Translations under genes and position numbers: made by a program
The notes under the pieces: model-generated
Database searches by the model: none
What the model was told of the DNA's origin: nothing
What the model saw: the letters and a program-made list of their open reading frames with translations, nothing else
Shown: in pieces, positions 1 through 5,283 of the stretch
How positions within the stretch are numbered: position 1 is the stretch's first letter
Layout: each line of letters begins with the position of its first letter
Source: Rhodoferax sp. OV413
GTDB taxonomy: Bacteria > Pseudomonadota > Gammaproteobacteria > Burkholderiales > Burkholderiaceae_C
NCBI GenBank assembly: GCA_945861195.1
Contig: CAMATS010000152.1
Span: forward strand, 1 to 6,043
DNA length: 6,043 nt
Reading direction: 5' to 3'

Positions 1-124
1 CCAAAACAGGCCCCCGCTGCGGTCCGGCTTTCTTGGACCCCAACAGGTTCCGTTTGATGGTTGATGTTTTCTAACCATTGACGGAGTATCTGCTTCCTTG
101 GCAGGGCTCGCGTGTGAGACATAA
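1..124. other. Non-coding leader upstream of the helicase
   Basis: No convincing coding sequence is visible here. Two short inverted repeats could fold in a transcript: GGTCC (21-25) with GGACC (35-39), and ATGGTT (57-62) with AACCAT (73-78) around a 10-nt spacer. Neither is followed by a T-run, so neither looks like a terminator. No good -35/-10 pair was found. The stretch is probably the 5' untranslated leader or promoter region of the helicase gene, but this is inferred only from its position. Confidence 0.4.
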
Positions 125-1873
125 ATGACTGACGCTTTGATGGCGGCTGACGATATTTCGTCGGCCCAAGAATTTTTAATTATTCAAGACGACAAGCCTG
201 CAGAACCGGGGCAAGTTGAAGAAGCCCTGGCGCTTGCACCCAATGGCTTTTTGGCATTCGGCCTGGCTGAGGAACTGCTCAGAGCGGTGCAAGACTTAGG
301 CTACACCCAGCCAACCCCAGTGCAACAAACAACCATACCCCTGGCCATGGAGGGCCTGGACTCGGGTGATACGGGGTCCCGTTTTGTTGACCTGATGGTA
401 TCGAGCCAAACCGGCAGCGGCAAAACGGCAGCGTTTTTGTTGCCAGTTTTGCATACATTGCTGAACCAGCAGCGCCAGTCCGAGGACAAAGAGCGCTCTG
501 ATTTTGAGCGAGCCCTGGCAGAGGCTGCCGCGAAAGGCGAAGCTCCTCCTAAACGCAGCAAGCGCAAAGACCCCACCAACCCGCGTAATTTTTCTGTGGT
601 CGCCCCGGGGGCCCTGATCGTCTGCCCGACCCGGGAGCTCGCGCAGCAAGTGGCCCATGATGCCATCGAACTGGTCAAGCATTGCCGCGGCTTGCGTATT
701 GCGAACATTGTCGGCGGCATGCCTTATCAGTTGCAAATCGCCAAGCTGCAAAACGCCAATCTGGTGGTGGCAACGCCCGGTCGTTTGCTGGATCTGCAAC
801 GGTCGATGCAAATCAAGCTCGATCGGGTGCAATTTTTGGTGGTGGACGAGGCCGATCGCATGTTGGATCTGGGCTTTTCTGACGATCTGGCTGAAATCAA
901 TCAACTCACCCTGCAACGCAAACAAACCATGATGTTCAGTGCCACTTTTGCACCGCGCATCCAACAACTTGCTGCACGGGTCATGCGGCAGCCGCAGCGC
1001 ATCACGATCGACTCGCCACAGGACAAGCATGTGAACATCAAACAGGTCTTGTTCTGGGCCGACAATGCGCAGCACAAGCGCAAGCTGCTCGACCACTGGC
1101 TGCGTGACACCAGCATCAACCAGGCGATTGTGTTTGCCAGCACGCAAATCGAATGTGATGGTTTGGCCAACGACTTGCAACAAGAAGGATTCTCGGCTGT
1201 AGCCCTGCATGGTGCTTTGAGCCAAGGTTTGCGCAACCGTCGCCTGATGGCTTTGCGCCAGGGCCAAGTGCAAATACTGGTCGCCACTGATGTCGCGGCG
1301 CGTGGCCTTGATGTGCCAACCGTCAGCCATGTGTTTAATTTCGGTCTGCCCATGAAGGCCGAGGACTACACACACCGCATCGGGCGCACCGGGCGTGCTG
1401 GGCGCGATGGCTTGGCGGTTACTCTGGCCGAGTTCCGAGACCGGCGGAAAATATTCGACATAGAGGCCTACAGCCGTCAACCCTTCAAAGCTCAAACCAT
1501 ACCTGGTCTTGAGCCCAAACAGCGCTATCCCGACTCCCGGCCCAACTCCAATTTTGGCGGACGGGACATGCGTGACAGTCACGAACATCACTCACGGGAC
1601 CGCAAATTTGGCCCGGCCCGAGCAGGCGGTTTCGGGGCTGGTCGGCAGCCGGGCAGTGAGCGGGTCGGCGCAGATGGCCGCGAAGGCTTCAGCTACGAGC
1701 GCAAAGGCGGTTTCAATGACCGCTTTGCGGCCCCTCGCGCGCCTGCTCCGAGTGCGCCGGCGCGTGACGGGCGCAAACCTGTCTTGAGCAAGCCGGCTGC
1801 AGCCAGGCCCGGAAACGGCGGCAAGGTGTTCGTCCCGCGCGCCACGAAAAAATCTCTGCCGCGCAGTGTCTGA
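125..1873 (+). CDS. DEAD-box ATP-dependent RNA helicase, RhlE-like
   Basis: This is a superfamily 2 RNA helicase that would use ATP to unwind short RNA duplexes in the cytoplasm, in ribosome assembly, RNA decay or cold adaptation. The motifs are visible in order: Q motif (Phe45 and QPTPVQ 62-67), motif I SQTGSGKT (94-101), Ia PTRELA (168-173), Ib TPGR (217-220), II DEAD (241-244), III SAT (272-274), IV IVFAST (335-340), V ATDVAARGLD (387-396) and VI HRIGRTGRAG (417-426). All catalytic motifs are intact. Two oddities are a charged insert between motifs I and Ia (about 113-158, rich in Lys, Arg and Glu) and a long basic, Gly/Arg/Pro-rich tail (about 466-582), probably an unstructured RNA-binding region. 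At 582 residues it is longer than a minimal RhlE (roughly 400-450). The start ATG has only a weak TGAGA ribosome site at 115-119; Met6 is an alternative. The family is certain; the RhlE subfamily is likely. It probably has no link to the C1 genes downstream. Confidence 0.95.
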   Translation: MTDALMAADDISSAQEFLIIQDDKPAEPGQVEEALALAPNGFLAFGLAEELLRAVQDLGYTQPTPVQQTTIPLAMEGLDSGDTGSRFVDLMVSSQTGSGKTAAFLLPVLHTLLNQQRQSEDKERSDFERALAEAAAKGEAPPKRSKRKDPTNPRNFSVVAPGALIVCPTRELAQQVAHDAIELVKHCRGLRIANIVGGMPYQLQIAKLQNANLVVATPGRLLDLQRSMQIKLDRVQFLVVDEADRMLDLGFSDDLAEINQLTLQRKQTMMFSATFAPRIQQLAARVMRQPQRITIDSPQDKHVNIKQVLFWADNAQHKRKLLDHWLRDTSINQAIVFASTQIECDGLANDLQQEGFSAVALHGALSQGLRNRRLMALRQGQVQILVATDVAARGLDVPTVSHVFNFGLPMKAEDYTHRIGRTGRAGRDGLAVTLAEFRDRRKIFDIEAYSRQPFKAQTIPGLEPKQRYPDSRPNSNFGGRDMRDSHEHHSRDRKFGPARAGGFGAGRQPGSERVGADGREGFSYERKGGFNDRFAAPRAPAPSAPARDGRKPVLSKPAAARPGNGGKVFVPRATKKSLPRSV

Positions 1874-1955
1874 TGCCCTTGCCTGCAGGCCCTGACCGAC
1901 GTACGGCGCTGACCTGCTGGGGTTAGACACATCACAGCAGCGTCAAGCAGCCGCC
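1874..1955. other. Short intergenic gap between helicase and regulator
   Basis: This 82-bp gap contains the palindrome GCCTGCAGGC (1881-1890) and a repeated CTGACC, but no stem followed by a T-run, so no intrinsic terminator is evident for the helicase gene. No clear sigma-70 promoter was seen for the regulator. Whether the regulator has its own promoter or is reached by read-through cannot be decided from the sequence. Confidence 0.35.
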
Positions 1956-2972
1956 ATGAAAACCCGCTCGAGAGCTTCCATGAATCCGGAGCCGCCTTGG
2001 CGTTTTATTTTTCTGACCCTGCCCAATTACTCGCTCATCGCTGTTTCGAGTGCGGTGGAGGCTTTGCGTATGGCCAATCGGGTGACCAAGCAGAATGTCT
2101 ACGCGTGGACGATTGCTAGCCTCGACGGCAGTGCGCAGACCGCGAGCAATGGCCTTGCCATGTCGCCTAGCGAGGCTATAGACGGCAGGGCTACGGCTGA
2201 TATCGTGTTTGTCTGCGGCGGGGTGGATGTTGAGCGGGCCGTCACAACCGAGTTGTCTGTGACGCTGCGCCAACTCGCGCAACGTGGCATTGCCCTGGGC
2301 TCTTTGTGCACCGGAGGCTATGCGCTTGCCAAAGCTGGATTGTTGGACAAGTACAAGGCGGTGATCCACTGGGAAAACATGTCGGCCCTGCGTGAACAAT
2401 TCCCGCGAGTGGTCTTCTCTGAGCAACTGTTTGCGATTGACCGGGATCGCTACACCTGCTCGGGCGGCATTGCGCCGCTGGACTTGATGCTCAACATCAT
2501 CAAGGACCAGCTCGGCCAGAGCATTGCCTCCATGATCTCAGAGCAGTTCATTCTTGACCGGATTCGCAATGACCAGGATCGTCAACATGTTCCCTTGCAG
2601 GCCAGAGTCGGCCTGTTTCATGAAAATCTGATCGAGGCAGCAGCCCTGATGGAGGCCAATATCGAGGAGCCTCTGTCGCTAGACGATATCGCCGCTTTGG
2701 TTGGGGTATCAAGGCGGCAGATCGAGCGGCTGTTCAAGCGTTATGTCGGCGAGGTGCCGACCAAGTATTACCTGGACATGCGGCTGCGGCGGGCCAGAAC
2801 CCTGTTGTTGCAGACGGCCATGTCTGTGATGGATATTGCAGTGGCTTGCGGTTTCCAGTCGCCGCCACACTTTTCTAAGTGCTACCGTCAGTTGTTTGGC
2901 CATACCCCCAGTGCTGAGCGACAGTTGAGTCGTCGCAACACCCCGCTTGACCCAGGGGCAGTGGGCGGCTGA
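1956..2972 (+). CDS. GlxA/GbdR-type AraC-family transcriptional regulator
   Basis: This is a DNA-binding regulator with a class I glutamine amidotransferase-like (DJ-1/PfpI) N-terminal domain, about residues 15-190, and an AraC-type C-terminal domain, about 225-325. In the first domain, GSLCTGGYALA (115-125) is the nucleophile-elbow region and retains Cys118, and HWE (138-140) follows. In family members this domain is normally a ligand sensor rather than an active amidase. In the second domain, SLDDIAALVGVSRRQIERLF (241-260) is the first helix-turn-helix, and MDIAVACGFQSPPHFSKCYR (292-311) with FGHTP (314-318) is the second. The architecture matches GbdR, ArgR, CdhR and SouR, which respond to glycine betaine, arginine, carnitine and sarcosine. 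The ligand here is unknown. Its place directly upstream of the corrinoid operon, same strand, with repeats between, suggests that it controls that operon. The start is uncertain: ATG 1956 has no ribosome site, whereas ATG 1980 (Met9) follows GAGAG (1970-1974) by 5 nt and removes a poorly structured N-terminus. Confidence 0.9.
   Translation: MKTRSRASMNPEPPWRFIFLTLPNYSLIAVSSAVEALRMANRVTKQNVYAWTIASLDGSAQTASNGLAMSPSEAIDGRATADIVFVCGGVDVERAVTTELSVTLRQLAQRGIALGSLCTGGYALAKAGLLDKYKAVIHWENMSALREQFPRVVFSEQLFAIDRDRYTCSGGIAPLDLMLNIIKDQLGQSIASMISEQFILDRIRNDQDRQHVPLQARVGLFHENLIEAAALMEANIEEPLSLDDIAALVGVSRRQIERLFKRYVGEVPTKYYLDMRLRRARTLLLQTAMSVMDIAVACGFQSPPHFSKCYRQLFGHTPSAERQLSRRNTPLDPGAVGG
1970..1982 (+). promoter_or_regulatory. 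Candidate ribosome site for alternative start of the GlxA-type regulator
   Basis: GAGAG at 1970-1974 lies 5 nt before ATG 1980. The earlier ATG at 1956 has no purine-rich site upstream. Starting at 1980 gives a 330-residue protein beginning nine residues before the core beta-strand (RFIFLTLPNYSL). This is the only evidence for the shorter form. Confidence 0.4.
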
Positions 2973-2975
2973 GTC

Positions 2976-3010
2976 ACTCGCTTGTGCGGCGGGCGATATC
3001 GCTTGCGAGT
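2976..3010. repeat. Inverted repeat and nested palindrome just after the regulator
   Basis: ACTCGC (2976-2981) pairs with GCGAGT (3005-3010) across 23 nt, and the perfect 10-bp palindrome GCGATATCGC lies inside at 2993-3002. There is no T-run after it, so it is not a typical intrinsic terminator. It could be a protein-binding site or a weak RNA structure at the 3' end of the regulator transcript. Confidence 0.35.
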
Positions 3011-3020
3011 CATGCCTCGA

Positions 3021-3049
3021 ATGAGTCAGGCTCATGTCGTCTTACGACA
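3021..3049. repeat. Two back-to-back 15-bp inverted repeats
   Basis: ATGAG-TCAGG-CTCAT (3021-3035) is a perfect inverted repeat with 5-bp arms. TGTCGT-CTT-ACGACA (3035-3049) is a perfect inverted repeat with 6-bp arms. They share base T3035. They lie between the regulator and the corrinoid operon, 110-138 bp before the first operon start codon, a usual position for an operator. Confidence 0.55.
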
Positions 3050-3076
3050 ACCGACCGTCGCTAATCTATCAGCAGC
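3035..3076 (+). promoter_or_regulatory. Candidate operator: 21-bp direct repeat for the GlxA-type regulator
   Basis: Two half-sites lie in direct orientation exactly 21 bp apart: TGTCGT-N8-AA at 3035-3050 and CGTCGC-N8-CA at 3056-3071. They share GTCG plus scattered positions, 9 of 21 identical by eye. AraC-family proteins often bind direct repeats two helical turns apart. The pattern resembles the half-site described for Pseudomonas aeruginosa ArgR, a relative of this regulator (TGTCGC-N8-AA, from memory). The downstream half-site would overlap the -35 region of the promoter proposed below, the usual class II activator geometry. Assignment to this regulator is inference. Confidence 0.45.
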
Positions 3077-3098
3077 GCAGTAGGCTGGCTCGTACCAT
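3070..3098 (+). promoter_or_regulatory. Possible activator-dependent promoter of the corrinoid operon
   Basis: TACCAT (3093-3098) matches four of six bases of the sigma-70 -10 consensus. Seventeen bp upstream, CAGCAG (3070-3075) is a very poor -35, as expected for a promoter needing an activator. Transcription would start near 3105, leaving a leader of about 54 nt. An alternative -35-like TTGACG at 3100-3105 has no acceptable -10 at normal spacing. Confidence 0.25.
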
Positions 3099-3110
3099 TT
3101 TGACGACTGC

Positions 3111-3128
3111 CTCGGGCTGCTGCCTGAG
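3111..3128 (+). other. Small hairpin in the putative leader of the corrinoid operon
   Basis: CTCGGGC (3111-3117) can pair with GCCTGAG (3122-3128), including one G-U pair, around a TGCT loop. It lies 30 nt before the corrinoid start codon and leaves the ribosome site free. No T-run follows. It may stabilise the transcript or have no function. Confidence 0.35.
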
Positions 3129-3144
3129 CACCCACTTATCCTAC

Positions 3145-3150
3145 AAAAGG
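3145..3150 (+). promoter_or_regulatory. Ribosome binding site of the corrinoid protein gene
   Basis: AAAAGG at 3145-3150 lies 8 nt before ATG 3159, a good spacing that supports this start. Confidence 0.65.
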
Positions 3151-3158
3151 TCCTGACC

Positions 3159-3863
3159 ATGGCTGAAGAATTTGACGATGATCTAGACCTCAGCACGCTC
3201 AACGACGAAGAGTTGACCGAGCAGGTTCATGATGATCTCTACAACGGCCTGCGCGACGAGGTGATTGAGGCCACCCATATTTTTCTTGGTCGCGGCTGGT
3301 CGGCAGACCGGGTGCTGAATGACGCTTTGGTCGAGGGCATGCGCATTGTTGGGGTTGATTTTCGTGACGGAATTTTGTTTGTTCCAGAGGTCCTGCTGGC
3401 TGCCAATGCCATGAAGGGCGGCATGGAAATTCTGCGGCCTTTGCTGGCAGAAACCGGGGTAGAGCCGATTGGGAAAATGGTTATAGGCACGGTCAAGGGC
3501 GACATCCATGATATTGGCAAGAATCTGGTGGGCATGATGATGGAGGGCGCCGGTTTTGAGGTGATTGATCTCGGCATCAACAACCCGGTGGAAAAATACC
3601 TGCTCGCCCTGGAGGAACACAAGCCCGATATTTTGGGCCTCTCAGCTCTGCTGACCACCACCATGCCTTACATGAAAGTGGTGATCGACACCCTGAAAGA
3701 AAAAGGCCTGCGGGATGATTTCATCGTGCTGGTGGGTGGTGCGCCCCTGAACGAGGAGTTTGGCCGGGCGGTTGGCGCCGATGCCTATTGCCGCGACGCC
3801 GGTGTTGCGGTTGAGACCGCAAAAACTCTGATCGCCGCCCGCCGCGCCGCTGCTCGGGCTTGA
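3159..3863 (+). CDS. Corrinoid (B12)-binding methyl-carrier protein
   Basis: This is a small cobalamin-binding protein of the MtmC/MtbC/MttC/MtaC and MetH-module type. In such systems it carries a methyl group on cobalt between a substrate methyltransferase and an acceptor methyltransferase in the cytoplasm. A helical cap domain occupies about residues 15-100, with the typical run FVPEVLLAANAMKGGMEIL (74-92). The Rossmann-like B12 domain occupies about 104-228. Its signature is GDIHDIGKNLVG (114-125): Asp115, His117 (the expected lower axial cobalt ligand) and Gly120 form DxHxxG. The SxL element is Ser162-Ala163-Leu164, and the GG element is VGGAP (192-196). All cofactor-binding motifs are intact and the length of 234 is close to the usual 210-230. 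An acidic tail (EEFDDDLDLSTLNDEE) precedes the cap. It is first in the operon, 9 nt before the DUF1638 gene. No substrate methyltransferase is in view, so the methyl donor cannot be named. B12-binding assignment is very secure. Confidence 0.95.
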   Translation: MAEEFDDDLDLSTLNDEELTEQVHDDLYNGLRDEVIEATHIFLGRGWSADRVLNDALVEGMRIVGVDFRDGILFVPEVLLAANAMKGGMEILRPLLAETGVEPIGKMVIGTVKGDIHDIGKNLVGMMMEGAGFEVIDLGINNPVEKYLLALEEHKPDILGLSALLTTTMPYMKVVIDTLKEKGLRDDFIVLVGGAPLNEEFGRAVGADAYCRDAGVAVETAKTLIAARRAAARA

Positions 3864-3872
3864 GGCGAGCCT

Positions 3873-4481
3873 GTGTCACGCACGCTGATCATTGCTTGCG
3901 GTGCACTGGCCAGGGAGATCGTCGCTTTGCGACGGCTCAATGATTGGCCGCACATGGACGTCCAGTGTCTGCCAGCCGAATTGCATAACCGCCCCGAAAA
4001 AATCACTGCTGCGGTAAAAGAAAAAATTACGCTGAACCGGTCTGCCTATACCAGTATTTTTGTCGCCTACGCAGACTGCGGCACCGGTGGCCTGCTCGAT
4101 GCAATGCTGCTCCAAGATGGTGTGCAAAGAATCCCTGGCGCTCATTGTTACGAGTTCTTCGCCGGCAGTTCGGCCTTTGAGGCGCTCACTGAGCGTGAGC
4201 TGGGTACGTTTTATTTAACCGATTTCTTGCTCGAGCACTTTGATCGGCTGGTGATACGCGGCTTGGGGATTGATCGGCACCCGGCTTTGCGTGAAACGAT
4301 TTTTGCCAACTACCGCAAGCTGGTTTACCTCGTTCAGGTGCCCAGGGCCGGCAAAGTTGAGCAGGCCCGCTGTGCCGCAGAGCGGCTGGGCCTGGAGTTT
4401 GATTACCAGGTGACGGGTTATGGCGGTCTTGAGCACAGCCTCAAGCGCGCCAATCAAGGAGTGGTGTTTTGGCAAAATTGA
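3873..4481 (+). CDS. DUF1638 domain protein of unknown function
   Basis: I recognise this as a DUF1638-type protein, a family of unknown function that is, from memory, also present in methanogenic archaea and linked to corrinoid methyltransferase genes. The 202 residues show no signal peptide or membrane segment, so it is probably cytoplasmic. Features that stand out are CGALAREI near the N-terminus (Cys9), CLPAELHNRPEKI (Cys32, His38), YADCGTGG (Cys69 followed by Gly) and HCYEFFAG (His91, Cys92). These spaced Cys/His residues sit in the family-like blocks and could bind a metal, a cluster or a corrinoid-linked cofactor; this is inference. Cys167 lies outside such a block. The start is GTG 3873, 9 nt after the corrinoid stop, with GAGG (3862-3865) 7 nt upstream. 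Its 3' end overlaps the next gene by 13 nt. A role in maturation, reactivation or methyl transfer for the corrinoid protein is possible. Family confidence is good; the function is unknown. Confidence 0.85.
   Translation: MSRTLIIACGALAREIVALRRLNDWPHMDVQCLPAELHNRPEKITAAVKEKITLNRSAYTSIFVAYADCGTGGLLDAMLLQDGVQRIPGAHCYEFFAGSSAFEALTERELGTFYLTDFLLEHFDRLVIRGLGIDRHPALRETIFANYRKLVYLVQVPRAGKVEQARCAAERLGLEFDYQVTGYGGLEHSLKRANQGVVFWQN
4456..4471 (+). promoter_or_regulatory. Strong ribosome site with TTG start inside the DUF1638 gene
   Basis: AAGGAG (4456-4461) lies 7 nt before TTG 4469. The nearby GTG codons at 4461 and 4464 are out of frame with the following gene. The site therefore decides a rare TTG start and lies within the last codons of the upstream gene, which implies translational coupling. 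Confidence 0.7.
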
Positions 4482-4816
4482 TTGTGATTTCCTGGCGTGA
4501 TGTGCCAGCCCAGGTGCTGGTGAAACTCGGTCGAGAAACCGCCAAGGTGCAGTTGTCGCACCGGTTTCAAGAAGCGGTAGACCGCGCCGCCATGCGTGCT
4601 GGCAAAGCCAGTTCTTCTGACTACTTGGCTGACTGGAAGCGCAGCGAGCCCAGGCGTTGTGGCGATGATATTGTGGTGCAGGCGCAGGCCGAGGCTGACC
4701 GGATCGAAGCGCGTTATTCCGATGCTGATTTGCTGCGCTTGATCCGGGCCCACGGTCTGGAGCCTGCAGCCGCTGTTGAACCAGCCCCGCCCGGGCTGGA
4801 GCCGGGAGGCGCGTGA
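4469..4816 (+). CDS. Small 'virulence factor' domain protein (PF13769-like), unknown function
   Basis: This is a 115-residue cytoplasmic protein. Its N-terminal block AKLIVISWRDVPAQVLVKLG (2-21), then RFQEAVDRAAM (32-42) and DYLADWKR (51-58), match my memory of a conserved domain named 'virulence factor' in databases, often found beside methylenetetrahydrofolate reductase genes. The name is historical and there is no virulence signal here. The conserved Trp-Arg-Asp (9-11) and Trp56 are candidates for a functional or interaction surface. The C-terminal 18 residues are Ala/Pro/Gly-rich and probably disordered. It has one cysteine (Cys64), no signal peptide and no membrane segment. It starts with TTG, overlaps DUF1638 by 13 nt, and its stop overlaps the start of the MetV-like gene by one base. 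From this packing I infer a small accessory subunit or chaperone of the reductase or corrinoid machinery. The family name is fairly sure; the function is unknown. Confidence 0.8.
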   Translation: MAKLIVISWRDVPAQVLVKLGRETAKVQLSHRFQEAVDRAAMRAGKASSSDYLADWKRSEPRRCGDDIVVQAQAEADRIEARYSDADLLRLIRAHGLEPAAAVEPAPPGLEPGGA

Positions 4817-4818
4817 TG
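4804..4818 (+). promoter_or_regulatory. Ribosome site deciding the MetV-like start
   Basis: GGGAGG (4804-4809) lies 6 nt before ATG 4816 but only 3 nt before the in-frame GTG at 4813. ATG 4816 is therefore the better start; it shares its A with the preceding TGA stop (TGATG). Confidence 0.65.
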
Positions 4819-5283
4819 GTTTCGGTGCGGCATTGGTCGGTGCGCCACGCCGGCGCACTGGAGCGCTTCTACCAAGTGTTTGAGCGCACGCTGGTGGCAC
4901 TCCATCCCCTTTGGCGCAGGATTGGCTACGAGCGCCTGGAAAAACCAGTGGCAGCGCTTGAGAAAGTGGTGAAGGGCTTTTTGTTTGACTGCCAAATGTG
5001 CGGGCAATGTGCGTTGAGCTCCACCGGCATGTCCTGCTCCATGAATTGCCCCAAGAATTTGCGTAACGGGCCCTGCGGCGGGGTGCGGTCAAACGGGACT
5101 TGCGAGGTCAAACCCGAGATGCCCTGTGTTTGGGTCGAGGCCTTCGAGGGCAGCCAGCGAATGCGCGAAGGCCGCCAGACTATTCTTATGGTGCAACTCC
5201 CGCTGGACCGCAGGCTGCAGGGCCGCTCAAGCTGGCTTAAAGTCGCCCGCGACAAGGCCGAACTTGCAGGCGAGCCGCGATGA
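4816..5283 (+). CDS. MetV-like cysteine-rich protein (methylenetetrahydrofolate reductase C-terminal family)
   Basis: This 155-residue protein matches the family annotated as methylenetetrahydrofolate reductase C-terminal (PF12225 type), called MetV in acetogens, where it forms a complex with MetF and is thought to pass electrons to or from its flavin. About 55 N-terminal residues form a basic, probably helical region (RFYQVFERTLVALHPLWRRI). The core is a dense cysteine motif: FDCQMCGQCAL (Cys59, Cys62, Cys65), Cys74, NCP (Cys78), GPCGG (Cys87), Cys96 and PC (Cys104), numbered from ATG 4816. CxxCxxC plus five more cysteines, one as Cys-Pro, is enough for one or two iron-sulfur clusters, or a zinc site; the sequence cannot tell which. 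There is no signal peptide. Its stop overlaps the MetF start as ATGA, so the two subunits are probably made in equal amounts. Unlike ordinary E. coli MetF, which uses NADH alone, this pair may use another redox partner. Family assignment is strong. Confidence 0.88.
   Translation: MVSVRHWSVRHAGALERFYQVFERTLVALHPLWRRIGYERLEKPVAALEKVVKGFLFDCQMCGQCALSSTGMSCSMNCPKNLRNGPCGGVRSNGTCEVKPEMPCVWVEAFEGSQRMREGRQTILMVQLPLDRRLQGRSSWLKVARDKAELAGEPR

Noticed and set aside
296..1591. 431-codon open frame on the minus strand
   Set aside because: It lies entirely opposite the helicase, whose motifs are all intact in the + frame. Its translation shows no recognisable domain and reads as an antisense shadow.
1874..1955. 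Intrinsic terminator after the helicase
   Set aside because: The GCCTGCAGGC palindrome (1881-1890) has no loop of useful size and no T-run after it.
2973..3158. Possible cobalamin riboswitch before the corrinoid gene
   Set aside because: The intergenic region is only 186 nt, and I could not find the conserved B12-box-like sequence or the multi-helix layout of a cobalamin riboswitch. The repeats fit a protein operator better.
3159..3863. Fragment of methionine synthase MetH
   Set aside because: The B12 module resembles that of MetH, but the gene is complete with its own start, helical cap and stop, and is the normal length of stand-alone corrinoid proteins.
4469..4816. A true virulence determinant
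   Set aside because: Only the inherited domain name suggests this. There is no secretion signal, toxin motif or pathogenicity context; the neighbours are C1-metabolism genes.
4454..5092. 212-codon minus-strand open frame
   Set aside because: It is antisense to the 'virulence factor' domain and MetV-like genes, has low-complexity Arg/Pro/Ala composition and no recognisable motif.
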